A stretch of 64,000 nt of DNA from Melitaea cinxia (taxonomy: Eukaryota; Arthropoda; Insecta; Lepidoptera; Nymphalidae): positions 13,517,501-13,581,500 of the forward strand of contig NC_059402.1 in NCBI RefSeq assembly GCF_905220565.1, given 5' to 3'. Position numbers and translations under genes: made by a program. Under the pieces are notes generated by a model. That model did no database searches, was not told the origin of the DNA, and was given only the letters and a program-made list of their open reading frames with translations. This document shows positions 1-10,528 of the stretch, in pieces. The stretch's first letter is position 1. Each line of letters begins with the position of its first letter.

Positions 1-900
1 TTAGACAATGAACAAGCATGAATGGCCTCAAAGGCGACATGAACCTGTTAATCAAAACAAAATTAGTACATACCTTTGTATTAAAACAGGAACCACATTC
101 TGGGCAAATATATCCAGGTGTTGCTTTCTCTGATAAAATTTGACCATCAGCACCAATGACCTGTAAAAAATTCATTTTATTAATTACCTTAATCTACATT
201 ATTATACTATACACATTAACATGTTGAACGCCAGACCAAAAACCATGTTTAGTCCAGTGGGCCGCGACGGACACCATGTGACTGCCATTATATTGGGTCC
301 AAGAGGCCGCGTCAGACACCGTGTGTCCGCATGCCCTCGATCACTTCAGAAGCCTCTAGGGAGCCGACGGATAGTGTTTCGACTGTTTTTACTAAGGCAA
401 GTGACCCGCACGGCCTCACAGTGCAATAAGGCCACATAGCACAAAAAAAAAAATCGAAAACACTTTGAATTTATAGGCTTTTTAACAAGTTGTTTCCAAA
501 AATGTTATAGCTGGTGTCTGCCACTTGAGATCTTGGAAAATAATGGGTAAATAACTGTTTCCGTCAGTCGCCCATTATTTTTGAGGTTTTCGCTGACAAT
601 ATTTGCAGAAAAACACCTTAACAATTTTTTGACGATTCTCGATTTATTGGTGTGGCCCCAGGCGAAAGTATGCTGTCGGACATATGGTGTCCGTCATGGC
701 ATCCAACGTGTTAAAAAAACAGTACTATATTGGTACTAAGTGAGTTTCTGGCAATCTTATTAGCTTTAGTTAATTTATAAGAAATACTCACTTGCACTAT
801 TTGTGGCTTAAAGTCATCCTGTTTTATGACAGTAGTTTGTTGCTGTTGTTGTTGCTGCTGCTGCTGCTGCTGCTGTTGTTGTTGTTGTTGTTGCTGTTGC

Positions 901-932
<32 letters not shown>

Positions 933-3900
933 TTGTTGCTGTTGCTGTTGCTGCTGCTGCTGCTGCTGCTGTTGTTGTTGCTGTTGTTGCTGCTGCTGCT
1001 GTTGAGCCTGTTGTTGCTGTTGACTTTGTTGATTTTGTGAAGTACTAAGACAATGCCTCGTCATTTTACAATGCTCCTGTAATTCCGTCTTACATTTGAA
1101 TGCATCCCCGCACTCTATACATGCTACCACACCTTCTCCAGTGTGAATTCTAGTAACAAAAAAAAATTAATTAAATATTCTTATTCTATTAAGTTAACTT
1201 ACAATTATTGTAAGCCAAAGTTTTCATAAATTATATGTTAACAATCACATCAAGGCAACTCACTTCATATGGGCTACAAGTGTTCTTTTCTGCAAGAACT
1301 CTTTGCCACACACTGGACATGCGTGTGGTACTCGACCATGCACTCTTCCGTGATTCACGAGTTGAAACTTTCTAGCGAATGCTACACCGCAGTCAGGACA
1401 TACAAATGGGGAAAGCGAACCATGAAATCGACTATGCATGACGAGATGTTCCTGTAATAGACAAATTGTTATATTTAATATTTTGAGTTCTTAAATAGTT
1501 GATTTTGAATTCTTATACTAAGGGGTAGACAATTTGTCCACGCTATATAGATATATACGCTTAAGATTCTAAATCTTTCTTTTTGATTTTCATTTGGTGT
1601 AAAAATTTACCTATACCTATACCCTACCCCATATATACCTATATCCCAATAACCTTGAAACTGAAGCTGTCATATTATGGTAGCTTTCGTTTTCTTTTAT
1701 TTCTTTAGCTTTTCCTTTTCTTACATTAACTCAACTATGAACTTGATGTACGTAATTTTTCTTAATTAGGATATATCCTGTGTTAGGTTTATTACAAATG
1801 GAATGAGGTTACTGGAATTTATTATTCAGATTCTTTTTCAAATAGAACTATGTCTATTGAATCCAGTAGTATAATACTTAATGTAGCATTACTTAAAATA
1901 ATGTACAAACATTCTAATCAAACTCGTCATCGTCATTTTTAAATTAAAATTACTTTTATATATATGTTTATCTGAATACCTTTTGTGCAAAGCTTTCTCC
2001 ACAATCAGTGCAAACATAGGGCCGCTCGCCAGCATGGTACTTGCTGTGTGTCACAAGATGCCTCTTGAGGGGGAAACCACGGCCACACTCACCACAGACA
2101 AAAGGACGGTCACGACTGTGCACCTGGTCGAATTATAGATATTAATATGTATATCAGTAGTTTATATTGACTATAAGCTATAATGCAAAAAAAAAAAAAT
2201 CATTAAATATCACAAGGAGGGGGATGTAATAAGACATTATGTGTACTGTTCGTAATTTAGTCTGTAGGGTGTTTAAGTTTTTTTTGAGAATGAGGTAATG
2301 ATTATAGCTTTGAAATTTCTAGCAACTTTTTAGTAATTATTGATTTTTTAGACTTTCAGTTTGAACTACTTACTCTTGAATGTGTTACAAGATGGTGTTT
2401 GAGTGTGAATGCCATCTTACACTCATGACACCTGTAGGGTCGAGCAGCTGAATGAAGCAGTAAGTGAGTGTTCAAACAATGTTTTCTTGCAAATGCTTTG
2501 CCACAATGTCCACACACATGAGGTCTTTCACCTGGAAATTGAAAAAATTATAAAAAATATTATTACATTGTGTAACTTATTGCTTAAAACGAGCTAATCT
2601 CAGGAACTACTAGTTCAAATAAAAATAGATTTGTGTTTGATAGTCCATTTACCAAGGAAGGCTATAAGCTATACAATATATAGACTATATAATATTTTAG
2701 TAAGTTTTTATTACTCAAATTAGCATGTGTTAAGCCTCGGAGCATAGCTGCTCCATGTATGTAAAGTACTTTTTATGTTCATTCAGGCTATTAGTTACCT
2801 AAACACAAACATTATAGAAGTTTTAACATAATATAGCAGTGAAAGCATACATACTTATAAACTAATATCTTAAGAATAAACTTGGAATAGCATATGGATG
2901 TTCACAATGACAGTAATAGTGACAAATGTTCTATTAAAGCTTTTGGCTATGCATAAATTACGTCACACGAATTTTACGATTTTGACCCCTCTCTCGTCCT
3001 TTTCACAGATGGTCACATTTATAAGACCCTAGTAAGTGGGGACTTAGTATGATGTCACATTTTGTGCAACTTCACACACAAATTTTTATTTATAACTATG
3101 CCGGCACACAGAGGTATGATTCACCTGATGGTGAGTTATTACCGTAGTATTAGAAACTTTCCCACGACCCGACGCCTTTACGGAGCGACGTCATAAGATG
3201 GAACGCAAAGTAAATTATAGATATTTGCAACACATAAAGCATCACAAGCGCATCACTGATCCTATCCACAATTCCCCCGAGGAGCTCTGGTCACCTTACT
3301 CACCAACAAGAACACAATACTATTATTTAGCTGTGATCTTCTATGAGGTTAAGGTACTTCCCCAGTCAGGTTGCTCCATATTTTTTTACAATCCAGTTTA
3401 TTATTACTTATTTTTTGAAATGTAATGTCACAACATTGTTGAACCCTCCCCACCACTTGTCATACAATATCACACTTTTTTGACCCCTACACTCCCTTAA
3501 TGTGTGACATAATTTATGAAATTTTTTTTTTTTTTTCCTTTATTTTAGGCCTGCGATCAGTCGCCTAGACTATAATCAGGTGTGTTGCAAGAGATTAGTG
3601 TTTCGAGAGATAGAGCCACTGCTCCATCTCCCCTTAGTAAAGCAGCACATCGGCTCTCTTGAGTCTTCTAATTGGATTTGGTTGCAGAAGCATACTGGAT
3701 AACGGGTTAGGATGAGTTGTCAAGCGGTTCTTGTAATTGGCTGAATATCGTTTTGCTTCATCCAAGATGGTTGGGGTTTCTAGATACTCGTGAATTTCCG
3801 AGTTGCGAGCATACCAGGGCGCCGAGGAAAGTACCCTTAGAATATTGTTTTGGGCTCTCTGCAGGCACATAACGTTGGATTTGCTGGCTGTCGACCACAG

Positions 3901-6900
3901 TTGGATTCCATATGTCCAAATCGGTTTTATTATGGAACAATATACCCTGAGCTTGTTGGATAAGGATAAGGCAGACTGTCTACCGAGGAGCCAGAGCAAA
4001 TCTTAGATTGATTTCATTGCGCTTCGTTTTTATATGATCTTTCCATGTCATCCTCCGGTCCAGGTGAAACCCTAGGTATTTGACGCAGGTTGATTGCGGC
4101 AATGTGTCTGGGCCTAGGTTGACCGGGGGGCATGTTTCACGTCTTAGGGTAAATGTGATGTGGTGAGACTTTGGAGCGCTTGCTTTTATGCGCCACTTAG
4201 TCAACCAAGCATTGGTGGCATTGAGCTGGCTTTGCAACAATCTGCTCGCTTCGTTTGGATCACGATCACAACTGAGGAAGGCCGCATCATCGGCAAAAGT
4301 TGCAACAGCTATGTCAGATGACTGGGGTAAGTCACTAGTAAATATGTTGTAAAGGATCGGACCAAGTACAGATCCCTGGGGTACACCGGCTGTGCAGCTA
4401 TGAAGGGAAGATCTTGCGTCTCGGAGCTTGACTTGGAACTTTCTGTCGCTGAGATAAGATTCCATCAGCAGGTAGTAGGAATGTGGAAGGTACTTTTTAA
4501 TTTTATAGAGAAGTCCTTTATGCCAAACCCGATCAAAGGCCTGTTGTACGTCGAGAAAGGCAGCCGAGCAGTACTCTCTCCTTTCCAGACATTGTCTTAT
4601 TGTAGAATAGACTCTATGTACCTGCTCTATTGTTGAGTGGTGTTTCCGAAAACCAAATTGGTGGTTAGGTTAGCATCACAAGCGCATCACAGCGCGTTAC
4701 ATGTTCCATATCTAGGCAAGGAGATAATCGTGCAAGGACGATCCTTTCCCACAATTTTGACAGCACAGGCGTAAGGCTAATAGGCCGATAAGAGGAGACT
4801 TCACTAGGCGGCTTACCAGGCTTATGAATCATAACGATTTGAGATGTTTTCCAGAGTGCAGGAGCATGTGAAATTCTCAGTGTGGCATTGACAAGCATGG
4901 TCAAAAAGACAATGCACTTCTTAAGGAGCTCTTTCAGTAGCCTAGGGGTAATCAGATCAAATCCAGGTGCTTTATAGGGGTCCATTTTGGCTATTTCTCT
5001 AGTAATTTCCCTTGGTGAGGTAGGGCTTAACGGTAGGCATAGCTGCAGATCTTGCTTAAGGACTTGGTCTATTTCTGGATCTTCAGGGCCATCTGAATGG
5101 TTGGGTCTGAAGACCCCGGCTAGGTATGTAGCAAAGGCCTGAGACTTTTCTTGGTCAGTTCGAGCCCATGTATTACTAGATCTAATAGGTGGAGAACACT
5201 GTTGTGGCTGCGGGAGGAACTTTGTAGCCATAATTTATGAAATGCTCCTATTTTTATACATTTTTATTTACTACTTGATAATACTTCTAAATATTTCTTT
5301 CAATTATAAAAATTATTCTATATATTATTACCCTTTGTCCAATATTTAGATATTTACAGACCTTTTCAGTTTCATATTTCAATCAGCCCAAAAATATATA
5401 TATATATATTTAACATATATCTGATACTCACCGATAATTAATTACAGGTTTGAAAAAATACTTTAATCACAAAATACCTGTATGTACTCTTGCATGCGTG
5501 GTAAGGTGGTGTTTCAACAAGAATGACTTGCCACATTCATCACATGAATATGGCCTCTCTTTCATAGGAGGTACCACTGCTGTCATCACTGTGTTGGTCA
5601 TCATGTCAGTTTGGGAATAAACGGTCTGCTAAAATAATTAATAAGAAAATTGATTTAACAAAAGTATTTTTAAGTATAAATATTAGAAACAAAAGCAATT
5701 TAATTGAGACTAAAACTACTTATATTTTAAAATACTTGTAAAACCACTTAACGTCTTTGATCTAAATATTATAACTGACATCTGAATAGAGACATTTTAA
5801 GACAATTCATTGATTTTTTTTTTTTTGTTTTTTTTTAATTATTGATTTTTTATTCTTATTATTTAGCATGGGACGTTCTCCGACCCATTGGACCGACAAT
5901 CTACGTAAGATTCCAGGTGTAGGCTGGATGAGGATCGCAGAAAACCGGGATGTCTGGCGCGAACCTGTAGAGGCCTATGTTCAGCAGTGGACTGTAATAG
6001 ACTGAACTGACTGACTGATTGACTGACATTGATTTACAATAGTGTATTTTAAATTAAGATTAAAATTCTTCTAGACCAAAGACAAAGACTGCTACTATTG
6101 ACAATACTATTATTACAGTTTGAACGACACGTTGGCGCAGCGGTCATAACACTGACTGTTGCGCTGGCAGTCGCGGGTTCGATTCCCGCTCACGACAGAC
6201 ATTTGTATCGGCCATATAGATGTTTGTCGGGGTCTGGCGTTGTGCTTGTGTATTGTGTGTTACCAGACCTCCGACACAGGAGAAAATCCTACTGGGGGCC
6301 GTTGAGTGCGAAGCGTTTATTATTATTACTAACTGACTCGGCAAACGTTGTCTTGCCGCTAAACGCTATTTAAAAATAGGGGTTGGTGGTAGAAGGGTGA
6401 AAATTTAGGCTTGTATGTATTTTTCAACGCCAAATCATAATAAAATAAAAAATAAATAATTTATCAAAAAATTGAAAAAAAAAAATTGGGGTGAACAACC
6501 CTTAACATTTAGGGGGATGAAAAGTAGATGTTGTTCGATTCTCAGACCTACCCAATATGCACAAAAAATTCCATGAGAATTGGTCAAGCCATTTCAGAAG
6601 AGTTTAACTACAAACACCGCAACATGAGAATTTTATATATTAGATTATTATTCGGGTTTCTGTGCTATGTGATAAATTAAACTTAAAATATTTATTATGA
6701 GCTACTACTATTTCCAATGTTCTTTTATAACTTTGATAAAACAAACTTCCACTTATAGTTACTATACTAAAGATGAACTAAATAAAAAGTTCAATAGAAA
6801 CATAGGAATCAGATACACATATAAATTATTCTGTAGATTTTTTTTGTAATCTCATAAAATGGTGATTAACATGACAAAACACACAACTTTTTCAGTTTTA

Positions 6901-8579
6901 TGGTATTGGTACACAATAATCAATCTCTACTATATAATACTGTAGATTTTATTTGGTTGAAGGCCTTAAGTTCAGGAACTACTAGTTCAAATTGAAAAAT
7001 TCATTTTCATCTTCGACATCACCAATAGGAAAAGAGCATCAAAAATGAAAACTTTTGTAAAAATGGATATACTTAAAAAAAATAATACTAAATTTTTATG
7101 TAAATCTATGTAACACTTACTTTAGGTGAATTATTTGCTGTGCCTGGTTCCTGTTTAGTGTGTAACAGGTGGTGTTGATGAACTGTGGTCGTCGGTATTG
7201 TATCAGCTTGTGACTGTGCCGTTGCTTCAGCAAGGCTCTTTAGACTACCGTTCAGTAGAGTATGATTTAACTGTGAAGCATCAATCACTGGTGTTGTGAT
7301 TCCCTGAGCTTGCAAGGCACGTTTCATTAATATTTCGTTACATTCCTCCGCAGTCAGCTGTATGGGTCCAATTGGTGTCATGAATGGTTTTGATGCTAAA
7401 TTTGCTGCTGTAAGAACAAATAAAAAAATTAAAATTATAATGTATTTATTTAACTTTGTATTAAAATATATACACTTTACATGAAATGCTTATACAAAAT
7501 TCTATTTTTTAAAATGGTCAATGCTAATTTTAAAAAATTTAAGTCAATCAAATGATAAATATTTTATATCAAAAAATCATTTAAATAGTTATTATAAGAT
7601 ATGTACAAAGTTTTACTGAACAAGTTGTAAAACTTATTACATCATCATATAAATATATTTCGTATTATAACTATAGATTACGGTACTATTCCACACACAT
7701 AAAAAAGTGTGTGAATGCAATTAACACACTGCAGAAGTGAAACTTCTGAAAAGAAGCGTGTGAATAATTTTTCACAGAGAATATAAAATACTGCTTTATG
7801 TAGTTTATCTCATTTTCTCCTCTACATTTATATGTTTGTTTTTTTATCATGACGTATTTTTGTTTCATCCAGTCTCAAATCAGAACAATTCTAAAGAAGT
7901 TTGACTTCATATATAAAAAGACACTAAAATACACTGTTAAAAAAGTTATAAGTTTAATCATATTTTACTATTTGTGTATATAATTCTTTATAAAAACAAT
8001 TTTAATAATAGTTACATTTGTATAATTTAAGTTATTAACTGTTTTTTTTTTTTTTGTACTCACTCTGTATTGTCGCAGTTTGGTTTTGTTGCGACACCCT
8101 ATTTATCGTGTGCGTGGGTGCTTCATTTAAAACAAACATAGCTCTACGTCCCCCAACTGGGGTGCCAGCAGTCACAACCCTTGTTACTTGAGTCGCTGCG
8201 TTTGTTACAGCCACTGCCACTGTTCCTACTTTATCTTGAGCTTGTGGTGTCTTATTAGACATCACAGTTAATGTTGTTTCTGGTGAGACCTATAAATTAA
8301 AATTACATATGGTATTAAAAATCTGTATCTGCGTTAAATAATTTCTGTTTACTTTTTGAATTAATTATTTACAACAAAAATTAATGTAGATAAATATATA
8401 CTAAAGAAAAATATAAATAATTAAAAAAAATAGTTATCAGTAAAAATATTTACCGTATTTCCTAAGGTATAACTCAAACTGCTTGGGGTTTCAACTTCAC
8501 ACTTGGTAAGATCCGCGGTGCTGGTAAAACCCCACGAATACCCGAAGCCCGAGACATTATTCGGCGTTGGCATACACAT
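1..8579 (-). CDS. multi-C2H2 zinc-finger protein with polyQ tract (3' partial)
   Basis: Ten exons read in phase on the minus strand: 8579-8454, 8289-8064, 7407-7121, 5628-5478, 2531-2374, 2123-1980, 1451-1264, 1149-792, 160-74 and 44-1, all with AG acceptors and GT donors. They give about 589 codons, and the frame is still open at the window edge. The start is the first ATG (MCMPTPNN...), with a second ATG two codons on. The first ~240 residues have no recognised domain. Eight C2H2 fingers follow (first Cys near residue 242, last finger near 437-455). Several have the CGxxFxxKxxLxxH form and HTGERP-like linkers; finger 8 has a wider His spacing (x5). A 56-Gln run follows, then a ninth CxxC half-finger (CPECGSCF). 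The likely role is a nuclear DNA-binding transcription regulator. I cannot name the orthologue. Exons 3 and 4 begin at NAGNAG acceptors. Exon 10 does not supply well-spaced histidines for finger 9, so that exon is the least certain. Confidence 0.88.
220..710. mobile_element. piggyBac-type MITE, TTAA target duplication
   Basis: A 491-bp block in the intron between exons 9 and 8 of the zinc-finger gene. It is flanked by TTAA at 216-219 and at 711-714. The ends are imperfect inverted repeats: the left starts CATGTTGAACGCC and the right, read inward on the other strand, starts CACGTTGGATGCC. TTAA target duplication is the hallmark of the piggyBac superfamily. No transposase is encoded; the short frame at 221-439 is not a gene. 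The block is visibly GC-richer than its surroundings. Confidence 0.75.
837..1022 (-). repeat. CAG/CAA tract coding 56 + 5 glutamines
   Basis: On the coding (minus) strand, 837-1004 is an unbroken run of 56 Gln codons mixing CAG and CAA. A single Ala codon and five more Gln codons (1008-1022) precede it in the protein. The tract lies in exon 8 of the zinc-finger gene, between finger 8 and the last half-finger. The plus-strand polyleucine frame is its antisense shadow. Confidence 0.95.
2952..3522. mobile_element. MITE with terminal inverted repeats, interrupted by other repeats
   Basis: The left end CATAAATTACGTCACAC (2952-2968) matches the reverse complement of 3502-3518 at 16 of 17 bases. 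TGACCCC motifs lie just inside both ends. The interior carries a minus-strand copy of the family ending GACCTAGTGACATA(A)n (about 3098-3390). The Jockey-type LINE at 3523-5228 landed at the right end and copied 15 bp of it. The MITE is therefore older than both. It lies in a zinc-finger-gene intron. Confidence 0.6.
3098..3390 (-). repeat. dispersed repeat family A (LINE/SINE 3'-end type), diverged copy
   Basis: On the minus strand this shows the family landmarks: a GGAGCA(A)CCTGACTGGGG-like block, GTGAGTAAGGTGACCAGAGCTC, and ACCATCAGGTGAATC near the end. Other copies are at 11293-11572, 34112-34350, 52792-53079 and 59421-59708. This one is more diverged and has an internal rearrangement around 3180-3240. 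Confidence 0.55.
3523..5228 (-). pseudogene. 5'-truncated Jockey-type LINE, reverse-transcriptase remnant
   Basis: Minus-strand reverse-transcriptase sequence broken into three frames: 5228 to about 4665, about 4660 to 3980, and 3999-3634. Visible motifs in order are SSYRPISL, QFGFRKHHST, AAFLDVQQAFD (palm motif A), GVPQGSVLGP and FADDAAF (palm motif C, FADD in place of YADD), then KYLGFHLD and the C-terminal region (WTYGIQLW). The ~30 bases at 4665-4690 disrupt the frame just before QFGF, and a second frameshift lies near 3990. The 3' end is a poly(A) run (T-run on the plus strand from 3522). The element is bracketed by perfect 15-bp duplications, CATAATTTATGAAAT at 3508-3522 and 5229-5243, typical of target-primed reverse transcription. 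It sits in an intron in the same orientation as the host gene. It is not functional. Confidence 0.88.
5866..6026 (+). pseudogene. 3' tail of an RTE-type LINE
   Basis: Translates to the C-terminal end of an RTE-type ORF (GRSPTHWTDNLRKIPGVGW..., then VQQWTVID) and stops with TGA, followed by an ACTG-rich simple tail. The same end, at protein level, closes the larger fragment at 42996-43687. The 9-mer cattgattt occurs at 5808-5816 and 6027-6035 and may be its target duplication, but a T-rich stretch lies between it and the coding part. Located in the intron between zinc-finger exons 4 and 3. Confidence 0.7.
6126..6345 (+). repeat. tRNA-derived SINE (family S1)
   Basis: The head has pol III promoter boxes: an A-box-like GTTGGCGCAGCGG and a B box GGTTCGATTCC. 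It is followed by a family body (GACAGACATTTGTATCGGCC... CCGACACAGGAG) and a TTATTATTA tail. A diverged copy lies on the minus strand at 61733-61935. Short frames across it are not genes. Confidence 0.75.
6385..6648 (+). repeat. LINE 3'-end-like dispersed repeat
   Basis: Contains the block ATTGGTCAAGCCATTTCAGA followed by AACTACAAACACCG and an AT-rich end (TTTTATATATTAGAT), which I recall as a frequent lepidopteran retroelement end. There is no second copy in the window, so the call rests on recall. The rest of this intron (6650-7120) shows nothing I can identify. Confidence 0.4.
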
Positions 8580-9524
8580 TTTCACTTATAATTATTTACT
8601 ACATTAATTACTAAGCCAAATAACACACATGCAGTGTTTGAATAGTAAACACTCATGACAGCTTTGCCATTACGAACATGTACGTACGCTTTCACAACCA
8701 CTAACACAAGTCACACAACGCACCCATCAATCATAGCGCCGAAACAACTTTGTTAATTTTAAATTAGACATTGCCATAGAGAATTATTGGATATTTACGA
8801 AATTAACCTACGCACCGATACACCAAAACTTGTAAAATAAAGTCATCAACTCCAAGAAAAAGGCGGCACTGGACGCTAAAGGCTAGATTGACACACACGT
8901 AATCCGAGGTTAATGACGCTTAAAACAGTCCTTTTGTTATTGTACTAAACTATGCAATCATATTTTCTACCAAAAAATCAAATTAAAAAAGCAATTATCC
9001 ATTATATTTTTTGATTTCATGAAAACAATAATTTCATAGCACACACAAAAAACCGAACGCCATTTTATTGTTTATGGCCGATATATTTTTTAATGCCTCA
9101 TGTAGCAATGATATCACAATTTTCAGCCCATAATAAAAAAAAAAATTAGAATACAGGAAAAAATTGTTTGAAAGAAATTAACTAAAACCAGTAACCTACC
9201 TGGTACCAGTAACTAAAATAAAACCTAAGTTGGATAAAAGTGTTTCCTATTAATTAATTATTTAACAGGGTAAGACATTTAATATTTCACTTTATCGACG
9301 TTTTTTAGGGCTAAGAAGTACAGTGCCAGAGTAGCTCATAAATTAAGACAAAGTAAAATTTAAAAAAGGACTAGGAATTTTTGAAGTTATACTAAAAATG
9401 ACAAAAGTAAATTTTTACGATGCGTGCGCACACCGTCACGAAAAAACCGACACGTTAAAGTTAGCTAGTCAACAAAAAATGAGTTAGCAGCGTTAAGTTA
9501 GAATCCTCCAGAATTCACCATTTG

Positions 9525-9878
9525 ACATTTTTAAACCGATTTATATATATTAATGTATGTTTGGGGATAACTCCGTCGTTTATGAGCCGATTTTGATAAT
9601 TCTTTTTTCTTTTTGGATCCCAGAGAAATCGAGGGAAAATCTGGAAAATCCGCATAACTTTTTACTGGGTGTACCGATTTAGATGATTTTTAATTTAATC
9701 GAAAGCCGATGTTTATCATGTGGTTACATTTAAATTTCATCGAGATCTGATAATAAATTTTGGAGTAATCTTTAAAAATGCGTATTTACTTGACTATTTT
9801 TTCGTCTACCAACGTTGTATTACTTGTCAATGTATTTGAAGTCGGTTTTTCTTCGTTTGCCTGGAAACAAAATTATTT
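9525..9878 (+). repeat. dispersed repeat family C (single-monomer copy)
   Basis: Carries the landmarks ACTTTTTACTGGGTGTACCG, ATCATGTGGTTACATTTAAA, GTATTTACTTGACTATTTTT and, near the end, GAAGTCGG followed by TTCGTTTGCCTGG. It is an internally deleted copy of the family seen in full at 25612-26275 (minus) and 61948-63240. Confidence 0.7.
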
Positions 9879-9932
9879 ACTTACGAAATACATTGTTTAT
9901 TTGTTTTTAATATATCCACCACCACCATTTCA

Positions 9933-10172
9933 GCCAATCGCAGTCCACTGCTGGACATAGCTCTCCGTAAGTGGCAGGTGGGTTAGTGACCGTAGGGCTG
10001 GCTTTATCGCACCGAAGAAGCTGCTGCCCGTCTTCAGCCTGTGTATTTCAAAACCAGCAGTTGGATGATTATCCTGCCATCGGTCGGTTTTTTAAGTTCC
10101 AAGGTGGTAGTGGAACTATGTTATCCCGTCCCGCCTCTTACGACACCCACGGGAAGAGAGTTTTAAATAGGT
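9933..10172 (+). repeat. dispersed repeat family B (LINE-related)
   Basis: Begins CAGCCAATCGCAGTCCACTG, continues through CTGCTGCCCGTCTTCAGCCT and ends near GACACCCACGGGAAGAGAG. Related copies are at 27842-28026 (plus) and 35060-35371 (minus). The CAGTCCACTGCTGGACATAG core is also the 3' coding end of the RTE LINE at 42996-43687, so the family probably borrows that end. Confidence 0.65.
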
Positions 10173-10528
10173 ATATGTAATCATCCCATTATTTAGGTAT
10201 TTTAAAGGTTCATTCATAGTACTTCATATTTTCATTTCATAGGCAATACGTATTACGTAGAAAAAAAACGCTTAGTCTATTAACGTAGAGACAGTGTCAA
10301 AGAGTAAAATAACTTGCTTAATGCTTTCTTATGACAGTGTTTTGTATTTGTAATCTGTGTCTATCAATTAATAAAGTTTAAAAGTCAACATACTATCTTA
10401 TTTTTACTGACATAATCAATTACTTCAACAAAGAAAAAAGTATTAAAAATTAAACATTGTTCTAGTAGTAATAATAGAATTTAATTACAAATCTTATTAG
10501 TACGTAATAGTCTATTAACCCAGTCGCC

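Larger units (their letters stand above)
8580..10528. other. divergent intergenic region between the two host genes
   Basis: About 1.95 kb between the start codons of the minus-strand zinc-finger gene and plus-strand CSN7. Both promoters should lie here, near 8600-9500 and 10200-10520 respectively, but I see no clear TATA box or other core motif. The middle (9525-10172) is filled by two dispersed repeats listed separately. Confidence 0.6.

Noticed and set aside
792..1040. Plus-strand polyleucine frame
   Set aside because: It is the antisense of the CAG/CAA polyglutamine tract in the zinc-finger exon, which has intact splice sites and phase.
6126..6345. Functional tRNA gene at the SINE head
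   Set aside because: It has A and B boxes but no complete cloverleaf, and it continues into a repeated SINE body.
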